Part shown: one piece after another, positions 38,592-50,870 of the stretch
How the letters are laid out: every line of letters starts with the position of its first letter
How positions within the stretch are numbered: position 1 is the stretch's first letter
Source: Cacajao melanocephalus
Lineage: Eukaryota; Chordata; Mammalia; Primates; Pitheciidae
Direction: 5' to 3'
Length of the DNA stretch: 64,000 bases
Assembly (NCBI GenBank): GCA_963573385.1
Contig: CAUYLG010039163.1
Location: forward strand, 1 to 64,000
The notes under the pieces: model-generated
Told to the model about the DNA's origin: nothing
The model's input: only the letters and a program-made list of their open reading frames with translations
The model's database searches: none
Program-made: the position numbers and the translations under genes

Positions 38592-40247
38592 AAGTGTTTT
38601 CACCATTTTTGATTCTGTTGTTTTGGAGTTTTAGAAAGAGCAAAGAATGAAAAGGTAGAATAACTTATAATATATTCTTATTTACTAACCTCAACAAATG
38701 CCACCAATATTGTGAGGCATATATTTTTATTTTGAAAGTTGTGTGTAGAGAATTAGATTTAGTCCTAGCAACTCTGACTCATGTTTGTATAAAATTTGAA
38801 ACACTGTGAACTGATTTCTGCCAGTACTAATGCACACACGCTATATATCAGACATATTAAGAAAAAGCATGGAATCTATTTGATTTCAAATAAAAACAAA
38901 GACAGTTGTTTAAAAATTTGTCTACTAGTATTTGGAAGAAAGACATAGCAAGATTGATTTTAGTGGAGTTGAAATTCAAGAAGGGTAAGAATGAAAAATT
39001 TTGATAGAAGAAATCAGGATGTTCTAATATTCACAGGATCCCTGAATACACTCTACAGGTAGAAGAATTGGGACTCTTGTAATACTACAGAGTTGGCGCT
39101 GCCCATAGATAAATCTCACTGTACTTGAACAATTTAATCTGCATCTGGGACAGATTGTTACGGCTTAAATAATGAAAGATTCTACACAAACACTTTTTTT
39201 CTGTTTGAATAAGCAAAAAGTCTGCAAAAGAAATGAGTTATACACAAACTATTTAAGTCCCTTACAAGTATATTTGATTAACCTTAATTTGATTTTCTAC
39301 TGATAAGCAATGAGATATATTTTAATTATTTTAGGAACAATTTTTACATCCTAGCTTTTATTTCAGAAGAATGAGGCAATATTGTAATTGGATATTTAAG
39401 CTACCATATATATGATTGTTATAATTTGCATGATGCTAAATAGGACAGGTTACACATCTGTGTTTTGCCGTTTTTTTCTTGTTCTTTTTTGGTGTATTGT
39501 TTTCAACAATAACTTAAAGATAAGAAATAAAACCTATGTAGAATTTGACAACTGTCCCCATATTGGAAACTGCAGTATCACAGACGCTCTTTAGCCATTC
39601 TTTACTTAACTGTCTTGGTAGGCAAGACTAAAGTCCCTCTATAAAGCATACTGATTAAAAACTACGGCAAAGTGAATGCCTGTGTCTAGTAGTCTACATT
39701 TTAGAAATACTGCATAATCCTATTTTAGCAATTTGAGGTGTACATTTATAAGTTTGAGACATAATTTATTCCCTGCATCTCTGTCAGTTTTATTTTAATG
39801 CAATTCCCTAATAAGTACATGAATGAAATGTAAATGTAAAAAGAGTAATATCAATAGATATTAAATTTGAAAAAAAATATTTTTTATGTCAAGGCACTAA
39901 AAATTCCCTGCTTGAAATTATGTTTTGCTAATTAACTTTAAGAAAAGGGAGAACAATTATAAAAATTAATAGGATATTAAGTCATTCACCATGAATGGCA
40001 AAAGTTGACCTGTATTCACTTTTTAATTGTCCTAATCTATTCTTTTTTCTTTTCTTCAGTTCTAGTTGTTTTTATCCATTGAGAACTAATGGATATCCAT
40101 TGAGAACTAACACACATTATAATTTTGTGTTAATTTTTTCATTTTTTTGAAAGTATAATATCTGTTACAAACAAACACAGGTTTTCTTTGTTTTCTTTTT
40201 GATTTCTGAAGTGTATGCAGTGTTGTATTTGGTTTCCACGTTATCAT
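38592..40247. other. Unassigned AT-rich sequence
   Basis: No gene, RNA or repeat that I can support. Confidence 0.35.
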
Positions 40248-41503
40248 AATTTAAAAAATTATTTACTTTAAGTTCTGGGATACATGTGCAGATCATGCAG
40301 GTTTATGACATAGGTATACACGTGCCATGGTGGTGGTTTGCTGCATCCATCGCCCCGTCATCTACATTAGGTATTTCTCTTAATGCTATCTCTCCCCAAT
40401 CCTCCCACCCCCTGCTATCCCTTCCCTAGCATCCCACCCCAGGCCCTGGTGTCTGATGTTCCTCTCCCTGTGTCCATGTGTTCTCCTTGTTCAACGCCCA
40501 CTTATGAGTAAGAACATTCGGTGTTTGGTTTTCTGTTCTTGTGTCAGTTTGCTGAGATGATGGTTTCCAGTTTCATCCATGTCCCTGCAAAGGATATGAA
40601 CTCATCCTTTTTTATGGCTGCATAGTATTCTATGGTGTATATGTGCCACATTTTATTTATCCAGTTTATCATTGATGGGCATTTGGGTTGGTTCCAAGTC
40701 TTTGCTATTGTGAACAGTGCCACAATAAACATACATGTGCATGTGCCTTTATAATAGAATGATTTATAATCCTTTGGGTATATATCCAGTAATGAGGTTG
40801 CTGGGTCAAATGGGATTTCTATTTCTAGATCCTTGAGGAATCACCACACTGTCTTCCACAATGGTTGAATTAATTTACACTCCCACCAACAGTGTAAAAG
40901 TGTTCCTGTTTCTCCACATCCTCTCCAGCATCTGTTGTCTCCTGGTTTTTCAATGATCACCATTCTAACTGGCGTGAGGTGATATCTCAATGTGGTTTGG
41001 ATTTGCATTTCTCTATGACGAGTGATGATGAGCCTTTTTTACATGTTTGTGGGCTACATAAATGTCTTATTTTGAAAAGTGTCTGTTTATATCCTTTGGC
41101 CGCTTTCTGATGGGGTTATTTGTTTGTTTTCTTGTAAATTTGTTTAATTTCTTATAGATTCTGGATTTAGCCCTTTGTCAGATGGGTAGATTGCAAAAAT
41201 TTTTTCCCGTTCTGTTGGTTGCCTGTTCACTTTACTGATAGTTTCTTTTGCTGTGCAGAAGCTCTGGAGTTTAATTAGATCCAATTTGTCAGTTTTGGCT
41301 TTTGTTGCCAATGCTTTTGGTGTTTTAGTCATAAAGTCCTTGCCAATGCCTATGTCCTGAATGGTATTTGCCTAGGTTTTCTTTTAGTTTTTGTGGTGTT
41401 AGGCCTCATGTTAAAATCTTTAAACCATTTAGAGTTAGTTTTTGTATAAGGCATAAGGAAGGGATCCAGTTTCAGCTTTCTCCATATGGCTAAATTTGCA
41501 TTT
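40248..41503 (-). mobile_element. L1P element, 3' 1.25 kb, reverse
   Basis: Antisense L1P with much of the 3' UTR and the ORF2 C-terminal region. Landmarks: 'actttaagttctgggataca', 'tccatgtgttctccttgttc', 'tgcatagtattctatggtgt', 'cactcccaccaacagtgtaa', 'ggatccagtttcagctttct'. Two ORF2 C-terminal pieces survive as minus-strand frames (40544-40732, ending near the usual AGTWMKLE-type region, and 41144-41332), separated by disruptions, so it is not coding. 5' truncated at about 41503; I found no clear target duplication. Confidence 0.95.
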
Positions 41504-43455
41504 CCTGCCTATTGGTAGTAAAAGACAAATTTAAATATTTATAGTTGGAACATAAATTTTTTTAAATAGTATTAATTGTCTAACTTTTATAATATATTTA
41601 AGCAAAATTAGATAATGTGCACAGGTATACCTAACATTTTTACCATAAGGTCAGTTTTCTGTAGAATTTGAAGATAAATGAGACATATTTTGATTTATTT
41701 TATGAATTGGATTTAATTTGAGAAAAAAATATTTAGGATACAACTTTATACTACACACAGAAATGCTCCCAGTAAAAATATAATGTCTATCCTTGTAGAT
41801 TGTGTTATATAAACAGAAGTTGTGCTAAGTGACATCAGAATTTTAAAAAATATCTAGGACATTAAATTTCTTGTTTGTAAATTATACTCCTTATTTTTTT
41901 CCAATTAAACATTTCTTCTTCTCAGAAGTAAGCCAAAGCTACCTTTTTTTCATGGTCTATGTGTTGGAAAACACATACACAAAGGCAAGGGTTCTATGTT
42001 TATAAACAACATATTAAAATTTGAAGGTTGTTTATGTAAACCTCCTTAAAGAGTTATGTATCTTTGCCTAGTAGTTTGCATATTTTCACCATTTACCCCC
42101 TACAAAAATTACTTTAAGCTTTTGCTTTTCCTTTTAAAAAGTAGGTTGAGGATTTTAAGAATTAATTGCAGTAACTCTTTTGTCTTTCCTAAAATTTTAT
42201 TTTTATTGTTCATAATATGGAATCCTAAAGATGCATTTCCACTTGTGGATTAAGAAAGGGAACCATTTGTTGTTGGGAATAGCTGTATCTTTTATTCTTT
42301 TGAAACTTGAGTTCTCAAATGACCCCTGTTTCTATAGTCTCTCTTCTAAGGCTTATGGAGGCTGAGACTTAAAGTCAAGCATATAACTGGTAAAATTTTG
42401 CTCATTAGCTCTAACCCAAGCACTCCTGTAGTGCTTCACTTCCCTAAAGCAGTTGAAAATTTTAAAAAATAACATTTGGCTCTTGGAGAAGAAACCTGGG
42501 GAAAAGCTTCACCTGGAGAAAGAATCTATTCTTCATTATTCCTTCTATGAAGGCATATCCAGCACTGAAAATATATTGTTCTAGGGGTATTTCTGTATTG
42601 CTTTGTTTTGATGTTTTCTTTGCCTTTTTGAAACAAAGACACATAGAGAAAAGATAAAACTACAACTTGAAAAATAGAAGGTTATTGAAATCACAACAGA
42701 AAGTGAAACCATCAGAACAAACTCCTCTTAGCCATACTATTTTTCTTATCAATAATTTGGATTCCTATTAATCCAGCAATGTGATGTTTGTTATAGATTC
42801 TTGTCATTTCAAGTTGATTATTTAAAACTGGGTTATTTTAAATGTGTTTTGTTATCGGTGATGTTTTAATTTTGTTTATAATTTCAATATTATACGTAGC
42901 TGGGGCTGATTATCACTTATGATTCTGAGACAGCGGCAATCTGCCTGTCTTTGACATATGCAAAACAGATATTTTACAGATTTGAGAGTAAAATTTCCTT
43001 CTTTTGTGTCTATGTCACTTAGGCTTCTGGAAAACTATTTAATTGAAAATATTAATAGAAGGAAATAAACTCAAAGTAAATTTCATCTAGCATTTTAATG
43101 GAGTTAATAGACAATTAAATGCAAATAATGGCCTAAATTTCCAACAAAAGGGGAAGCCAGCCGTGATTCTGGAATGGCAGAATGGAGCACTAACAAGAAA
43201 TTTTGTAAAATGTGGAGAACACACATATAACTGCAAAGAGTCCACCATTTCAGTCAGCATCCACCCTAATTGTAAATTCATAAAATAGATAAACATAGGA
43301 ATACTTGTATTATCTTTAGCTATATTGAATTAGTTTACATTTTTTTGTATCTGTAAGTAGTAAGATATAAAAAAAAACGTACATTTTCAATTAAGTACAA
43401 AGTCTACGCTGGTGTATGTTATGAGTGACCACCTATTAAGGGATTTTATCAGATT
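41504..43455. other. Unassigned AT-rich sequence
   Basis: No gene found. 42310-42430 might hold a degraded MIR, but this is too weak to call. Confidence 0.35.
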
Positions 43456-43457
43456 AT

Positions 43458-43605
43458 CTCTTTCTCTCTCTCTGTCATTTCTCTGTGTGTGTGTGTGTGT
43501 GTGTGTGAGTGTGTGCGCGCGGTTTCTCTGTCTCTTTTCTTCTTTTTCTTTTCCTTCTTCTTTACCTTTTCCCTTCCGTTTTTCTCTCTCTCTTTTTGTG
43601 TCAGA
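43458..43605. repeat. Composite microsatellite (CT)n-(GT)n-(GC)n-pyrimidine
   Basis: CT units to about 43474, a GT run at about 43483-43514, GCGCGC at about 43515-43521, then a C/T-rich tract to 43605. The GT/GC alternation is of the type that can adopt Z-DNA. Frames of 95-130 codons spanning this region are low-complexity artefacts. Confidence 0.95.
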
Positions 43606-43639
43606 CTCTGGAATCCCTTTTTTGTTCCACAAAGGCTTA

Positions 43640-44165
43640 AAGCAATGGCCCCCTACATTTTTGGTACCAGGGACCAGTTTAGTGGAAGACAATTTTTCCA
43701 CAGACGGAGCTTGGGGGGAATGGTCAAATGCATTACATTGACTGTGCACTGTATTTCTATTAGTATTACATTGTAACATATAATAAAATATTTATACAAC
43801 TCACCCTAATGTAGAATTGGTGGGAGCCCTGAGCTTGTTTTTTTGCAACTAGGTAGCCTCATCTCAGGGTGATGGGAGACAGTGTCAGATCATCAGGCAT
43901 TAGCTTCTTATAAGGAGCATGCAATCTATATCCCTCGCATGCGCAGTTCACAATAGGGGTTGTGCTCCTATGAGAATCTAATACTGCCTCCGATCTGACA
44001 GGAGTCAGAGCTCAGGCGTTAATGTGAGGCATGGGGAGCAGCTGTAGATACAGATGAAGCTTCCCTTGCTCACTGCCTACTCCTCACCTCCTGCTGTGTA
44101 GCCTGATTCCTAAGGGGTCTTGAACTGGTACCAGTCCAAGGCTCAAGTGTTGGGAAACCCAGGCT
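43640..44165 (+). mobile_element. hAT-like DNA transposon, non-autonomous (probable)
   Basis: Resembles a common mammalian repeat that begins with a 'cagtggtccccaacctttttggcacc' type end. Here it shows 'ttggtaccagggaccagttt', 'ggaagacaatttttccacag', 'ttgcaactaggtagcctcat', 'ccctcgcatgcgcagttcac' and, near the end, 'ggtaccagtccaaggctcaa' with 'gttgggaaaccc', which mirrors the start as a degraded terminal inverted repeat. No transposase frame. Subfamily not assigned. Confidence 0.65.
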
Positions 44166-44985
44166 TAAAGGATATAAAATCTCTGGGTAGTTTCTCAGCT
44201 TTATACTCTTTTATTTTAGAATTAACAGATGATCTTATTGGGGAAAAAAAAAAAAGATCTCTTTGTTGTTGTTAGGGGTGGTGGTTTTGGTAGATGTTGT
44301 CCCTGTAATTTTTACTGTTTTGTTAGCTCTTAGACGTCTTCAAAGAGAATTATTACTGTACATATAGCTTTTCTAGTTATTCTCAGTCTGAGCATTGGTC
44401 TGAATTACCTTTTCTGTCTCTGCTGAAAGTAATCCTTGCAAAATTACATTGGTAATATTCAACCATCTTGTTGAATATAGGTGGGGCCCAGTAATTTCAC
44501 TGTTATATAATTTTCACTGTGTGATTCTTTCCTCCAAAAAGGGTTTGCTTCAGCTGCTTCTAGAAGCCCGATAATGCTTCCAAACAGGAGACATTAAATG
44601 CCACAAATGAGAGTTCTATGCTCAGATTCACCACATTAGTGTTTAAAGCTTGAAAATCTTGGGGCAATGGTCTATGTCTCTAGGAAAATTACCCCCTTTA
44701 GTTTTCCGCTCTTCCCCACTGCCTGGATGCCTTGTTTTCATTCTGGCCCTTGCTGCTGCTACATTTTCCTGTAGCTTAGGTCTTTTCTCCTAGTTTCTCA
44801 GACTCCAATTTCCAAGTACTTTTGCATCTTCTTCAGCTTTTTTCTGCCTCTTCAAGTTACTGAGACTTTGGTCCTTGACCATGAAGGTGTGACTTCAAAG
44901 AACTATCACAATAAATTACAGATAGAGAGTCCTTATAAAGATTCATCACATATCTCAATTATTATTGCATTTATTGTGAATCTCT
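44166..44985. other. Unassigned sequence
   Basis: Mixed composition with C/T-rich stretches (about 44690-44870). No gene or repeat recognised. Confidence 0.35.
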
Positions 44986-45090
44986 CAATACTGAGAAAAT
45001 AGGGTTAAATGTTTGAGACAAGGTCACACAGCTGATATCTGGAAGAATCACTTTTCAAACCTGATTCTTCGGATGCCTTTACTCTGTTGT
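44986..45090 (+). mobile_element. MIR SINE fragment
   Basis: 'gacaaggtcacacagctgat' and 'cttttcaaacctgattcttc' fit the second half of MIR in sense orientation. Short and diverged. Confidence 0.6.
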
Positions 45091-46885
45091 TTTCTTTTTA
45101 TATATGCTATTTTTCCAAAACAATTCTCACATATTAAGTTCCTCAAATATAATTTAAAAACAAAGTTGAACTAGACAGGTCAATAAATGCCTTAGGGTAG
45201 TTGATTGAATTAATAAGTGAAATTAGCAAATAGAAAAGAGGAAATTTCAATATCACTCTATTTCATTCTTTTGAGCTTTTTCAACCCTTGTAAAAGTAAA
45301 TATCTTGGGGCCTTTGATTATTTAATTGATCGATTACAAAATTGTATGCCTCGAAAATTTGAATCACTTAAACAGAAATAAAGTACCTAGGCAAATTCTG
45401 GGAAATAGGATTAATAAACTGAACTACTGATATTAGCTTCGATAATATATTTCAGTTTAAAGACACACTTGCAAACAGGAGAGTGGATTTGTAAATAAAG
45501 TACATTTTATTAAAGAAAGAAATGTACCATATCTTACAATTAACTTTTTTGTTCAGGATCTTTTGCATCTTTTTGGATGCTTTTCTTTACATCTATCCTG
45601 AATATATAACAATGCATTCTCTTTCATATATTGAATAAATATACTAATTTTTAAAAATTTGGTTAATATCTGGCACTTATTTATTCTGAAATCTTGGCCG
45701 ATTGAAGGAAAATCTAATGTTTTCTCTTTCCTTCAAAAATATAAAATGTATCCTATAATAGCTGCTGCTATCTGCTGTAGGAACAAAAATTTAGAATTCT
45801 GAACATGGGACATTTATGAGGAACCATATTATGATAAAATAACACATTATTTCTCTATATAATGCTTGCTGTGCACCTATTACTATTAAGTCCCACATAG
45901 ACTGTGAGTTTGGGAGACATAGCAGAGAGTAAGGAGCCCCCATAGTGCTTCAACCAACCCTGGCCATTAATTGTATAATCTAAGTGGCTCATTAGAAATC
46001 TTAGGAAGTGTCTTTGCTACACAGGCAAAAAAGGATGATTGGAAAGATAAGATGCAAGATGAGAAAGCACTGCTACCCCGTGAAGTCAAGTGACAAGAAC
46101 ATTGTGATTGACTGTGTGCAAGGCCATTGTTAAATTGAGCAGAATCAAGACTGACAGAAAACTCTGGGGTTGGCAATCAGTAAGTCACATTTTGCTACAT
46201 GCACAAGGATCAGAATATATTTTATGAAACACACAGGAAAGCTAAGAGGCATTGTGGAAAGAAAAGAAAAGATATTAAAAAGTATTTTGGAGTTAAGCTT
46301 ACTTCAGTTTTAAGAAACTGGTAAAATACATTTTTAATGATAGGAATATTTTTGTGTTTGCAACCAAAAGTATAAAGGTTAATATATTCAGATAACATGT
46401 AAGGTATAGAAATAACTTTGAATCTTCAACACAGTTTTTTAGTAATCAAATTACCAATAAATTTAAAAATAGAATTAGTAATTTAAAAATTTAAAGGATA
46501 CAATAATTTGGAATGCAAGCAATAACAAATTACAAAGATATCTTTAATAATAATGTGACTCTAAAAAGCTTTATAGAAAAGTTTCCAAATGTGAGGACCT
46601 TATAGTTTATAATAACAAAGTTGTTTTTGTATTTTATCTCTACAGAAACATTTTTGTTCTAACAAGAATTTCACAGGTGTTTGGATCAAGTAAATTTAAA
46701 ATCTCATTTAACATTATTGTGAAATTCAGAAAAAATTTCTAATAGAAGCATATAATGTCCTAAAGTCATATTATAAATTCTATATTTGTCAGTCGGACAA
46801 ATTTTGAATATTCCTTATAATCGAAAGTGTTCTTAAGAATTTATAAGATTTAAAGTCTCCTTTTATTCAACACAGATTAGTAACT
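45091..46885. other. Unassigned AT-rich sequence
   Basis: No gene, RNA or repeat that I can support. Confidence 0.35.
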
Positions 46886-47280
46886 CCAAATCATTCATTT
46901 ATTCTTTCATTAATTCCTAACCAATATCATCCTATTGCCCTACTGCTTATACAACATTGAAGAAGTCCTGTTGCATGTTTCAAGGATCTCAGATGCTGTG
47001 AATGAGAATGAGACATAAACAGTCAAGTATACAACAATAGAGAGAGAAGGAGATAAAATATAAAAACAAATGCAGGTCATTGGGTGGCCAAGTCTGGGAA
47101 TATTCTATAGAATTCTTAAGGAATGTAGAAACAATTCAAATGAAAGTGACAGAGGCCATTTTAGCAAACAGAATACCATGGTGTAATATAGAAGAGCAGT
47201 GAGAAACAGCATGTCACATTTAGGATAGCATGAGGAAATTTGTTACTGGAATGCAAAGGACTAAACAGTAAGTAGAGAGG
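46886..47280 (+). repeat. Ancient purine-rich repeat, fragment 3
   Basis: Starts 'tcatttattctttcattaat' and proceeds to 'aatgagaatgagacataaac' and a purine-rich part, in the same order as 13535-14590. It ends at a sense L1M fragment. Confidence 0.5.
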
Positions 47281-47284
47281 TGGC

Positions 47285-47995
47285 TATACTCTAACACCAA
47301 CAAAACTACATATTGATATCCACCATTAATATAGATGCAAAAATGTCAACAGAGTTCTAGTGAACTGAATCCAGCAATGTATAAAAATGCTAATACACAA
47401 TTTATCAATGTTTATTCCTAGAACACAAAGTTAGTTTAATATTTAATAATAAATCAATTTAAATATAAAAAACAGAATACAGGAAAACAACGTGTAAACA
47501 TATGAATAGTTGCAGAAAATCACTTGACCAAATTCCTCATCCAATTATGATATAATCTATTACTCTAGCAATGAAGGAGAACCTCCTCAATTTGTATGAT
47601 GTAACTATGAAAAATCTAGCACTAACATCTAAAAATATTTTCCTTTAATATTGACAAGTCAAGGATGTCTACTCTTACCATACCTATGAAACATAGTGCT
47701 GAAGGTCATAACTGTGCAATAAGAGAAGAAAAATAAATAAAAGTCCTATGGACAGAATATCAAGGATTGAAACTCTTTATTCAGAGATTACATGATTGCA
47801 TATTTAGAAAATCCTGATAATTCTAAAATAAATGTTAGAACTGATAATGAGCTTAGTAAGATCACAGGATACAAGATCAAAATACAAAAATCATTTGTAA
47901 CTATACATAAAATCAGTGAAACATTGAATTTTTTAAAAGAATGTCATTTGTGTTAGCATCAAAACTATGAAATATTTGGGGATAAATATAATAGA
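47285..47995 (+). mobile_element. L1M ORF2 fragment (reverse transcriptase region)
   Basis: Sense L1M ORF2: 'gaatagttgcagaaaatcac' near 47504, 'gtcaaggatgtctactctta' near 47658, 'caggatacaagatcaaaata' near 47865, and 'gcatcaaaactatgaaatat' near 47957. These cover the reverse-transcriptase domain and what follows. Frameshifts and stops are frequent, and the catalytic YADD-type region is in decayed sequence. Both ends are missing. Confidence 0.85.
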
Positions 47996-48689
47996 TTAAA
48001 ATAAATGTGCACCTTTATATATACGTATATATCAAATAATGTATAGCATATATATGTACATACTCATATACACACTCATGTGAAAGAAAACGCAGTGTAG
48101 ATATTTACAACAACAGCTGCTCAGCAGAAAAATCAACATGAATCAAACTGATATGTCTCGATATGGTACTGTGGCACTGTCTGTCTCATAAACTAGGATG
48201 GTGGAGAGAGAAATATAAGGAGAACAAGAGAAAATATTACTGTATCAGCTCCATTAATATTAATAAAGAATACTGAAAGTACCCAAGGAATACTACAGTA
48301 GTTATACTTCGAACTTTATTATTTTAAATGTATCGGTAAAAAGTTAGTGTTAACTTGTCCAGAGCTGATCTCCTACAAGTTGATTTTACAGAAAAGAAGC
48401 TGGAAGAGAGTCTCCCAGAAAGCAGTCACAGACTAGTGTTAGGTAATCAACTCAAGAGTTGCCAGAACAGCAATGTTATTACGCTTTACTGTTCCTTTTC
48501 TTCTCTGTACTTACAGATATTCAGAAAGTATTTAATTCTTATTTCATAACAAGTGAGTTTTATAAAAAATATGAAGAAAATTGATAGTATTATTTGATTG
48601 CATGTGTCTTACTGTGAGTACACTGGTGTTTAATGTTATTCACATATAATGACTAGCTAACTCAATGACAGATACACATTGATGTGAAA
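47996..48689. other. Unassigned sequence
   Basis: Begins with an AT-rich patch (about 48015-48080). The 64-codon frame at 48355-48549 has no recognisable features. Confidence 0.3.
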
Positions 48690-49590
48690 ACTTAATTCGT
48701 TTTCTTACACAATAAATACTGAGTGATCACTCTATGCAATGTGACTACCATAACTACAAATATTAGGCCCATAGCAGGGACTTTGCTAAATTAGAGATGT
48801 CAAATGCCCACCTGAGAATGGTAGCTAATGTGTGATAGGACAGCTGTGTAGAAATAATTGAGTCAGTAAAGCTGAAAAGAGATCTTATTTCAGGCAGACA
48901 AATCACAAGTGCAAAAGACATGAAGCAAATGTAAGAATTGCAGATAGAAGAGAATGAAAGTGGAATTGTAAGCGAAGAGTGCACAGTTTTATACAATCTG
49001 AAGCTGGAGAATTTGGCTGGGGCCAGGCCATGGAATTTAAAAGCCAAAGAGAGGAACTGTGAATTGATCCTAAGAACAGTGGAAACAATTCTAATGGCAA
49101 AGAATTATGAGTGGGGTGTGACACAATTATATAAGTTTTGAAATTGTATCTCTGACTAGTTGTAAAGAGTTCAGATTAGATGTAGTCAGGAGGTGCTTTC
49201 AGTTGTCCACATGAGAAATAATAATAGATTGGGCAAGGAAGGTTGTGGTGTGATCAGACAGATGTAATCAGAATTAAGGTATTTAAGATATTTAACATAC
49301 TTACTGATGACCAAATGGGGCAAGAGTAAGACGGAGATTCACAACTGACCTACAGAATTGGATGGCTATTGGTATCATTCACTGAAATTGGGAATATCGA
49401 AAAAAGGTTAAGTTTTGAAGAAATAGATGGCTAGTTCATTTTTCAGTTTCTTGTTTTGGAGTGCTTTGGGACATTCTTCTAATAGGAGATATTGTACGTT
49501 CAGTTGTCTGCATCAGTCAGAAGTTCAGAAGAGAGGTCTGGGCTGGTAGTTATTTAAATATTAAGTTATATTTTCAAGTTATTTAAATAC
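48690..49590 (+). repeat. Ancient purine-rich repeat, fragment 4 (longest)
   Basis: 'gacaaatcacaagtgcaaaa', 'ggggccaggccatggaattt', 'aacagtggaaacaattctaa', 'attgggcaaggaaggttgtg' and 'agagaggtctgggctggtag' follow the element's order over about 0.9 kb. The purine-rich strand creates several stop-poor frames on both strands, which I do not regard as genes. Confidence 0.6.
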
Positions 49591-50504
49591 AATTTTCCAT
49601 AAACAGGCAAAAGAAACAACTGCGGATCATTGAAGCAGAAGAGTGAATTTATTGGAAGGATTATTATTAGCTAAAGAATTCTTTAATGTAGTCTCAGTAG
49701 TAGGGCTAGAAAACAATCAAGAGCAAAGAAAGCAAGGTGACCAAATCAAAGTAAAAATCACACCGCAGAGCTCATACAGTAAACGAATTGATATCTCTTT
49801 ACCCCACACCTCTGAGCCCTCTGTGCCACAGGGTGTCTGATACGGCTGGAGCCGTCGCAGGTGCTGCTGCTACCAGAACTGTGAACACGATGCTGCTGTT
49901 GATCCTACTGTGAACACAAAAATGAACCTTTTACTTTTTGTGATTATTTTTTGTTCCTAGTTGGCTATTTAAATTGCTATGCATTTGATTATTCAACTTA
50001 GAACATATGTTTGTGCTGGAAAAGTGCACACCCGTAGCTTCTCTGACTCCCAACCAGTCCTATTCAGTGTAGAATTTCTCACCCACAAGAATGGGGTTCA
50101 GACAGTGAGCAACCAATATTGCAACAAATGTCCATTCCAGTCATTATACTAACTATATAATAGATTTTTAAAAATGTTTTAGGAAAATAGTAGAGAGTGA
50201 GAAAATAAAAATACTTGTAGTAAAAATTTGAACTAATTATTTAGATATGGCAGAAAATATCTCAGCAAGGCTTAAATGTGACTCTCCTTAATTTTTCCCC
50301 TGTATGTTCCTGTGGTGTTTGTCGACTGATTAATATCCTGGGTTTCACGTTTATGATTGCCTTCACACTTGAGTATAGTAACGAATTATGCATTACCCAC
50401 ATTTTATTTCATGAAAACTCTCTTTGGAGGATACTCTGCATATGAGTCGGTAAAACAGAAAGCCAGTAGTAAACTACTGCTTGTATAGACTTATGATTAA
50501 AAAG
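49591..50504. other. Unassigned sequence
   Basis: 49790-49920 is GC-richer, with a 'ggagccgtcgcaggtgctgctgct'-like patch. This could be part of an LTR, but I cannot name it. The 65-codon frame at 49643 has no recognised features. Confidence 0.3.
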
Positions 50505-50870
50505 AAGCAGACTTTATCCTCACCAAATTCATGTGTTGAAGTTCTAACCACTCCCCAGTGTGACTGTATTGAAGATAAGGCCTTTAAAGAGGTGATTAGG
50601 GTTAAATAAGGTCATCAAATCTAACCTTGATCCAATAGAATTGATGCCCTTGTATGAAGAAAAAGAGACACCAGAGCTTTCTGTCTACCGTGTGAGGACA
50701 CACTGAGAAGGTGGCTGTCTGAAAGCCTGGAAGAGAGGCTACACCAGAAATTGACCATGCTGGACCTGATCTTAGACTTCATGGCCCCCAGAACTATGAG
50801 AATAAATTTCTGTTCTTTTAGCTACACAATTTATGGTAGTTTGTTATGGCAACCTGAGAAGATTAACACA
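50505..50870 (+). mobile_element. MLT1 LTR (MaLR), sense
   Basis: 'catgtgttgaagttctaacc', 'aagataaggcctttaaagag', 'gaggacacactgagaaggtg', 'aactatgagaataaatttct' and 'gtttgttatggcaacctgag' in order, ending TAACACA at about 50870. The polyadenylation signal AATAAA is kept near 50800. The first bases are diverged. Confidence 0.9.

Noticed and set aside
40544..41332. Minus-strand frames resembling a reverse-transcriptase C-terminal region
   Set aside because: Remnants of L1 ORF2 in a 5'-truncated, disrupted element; not a functional gene.
42310..42430. Possible MIR
   Set aside because: Only vague resemblance; no clear MIR core motif.
43387..43779. 130-, 109- and 95-codon frames
   Set aside because: They run through the CT/GT microsatellite (Leu-Ser, Val-Cys or Thr-His repeats) into a transposon-derived repeat.
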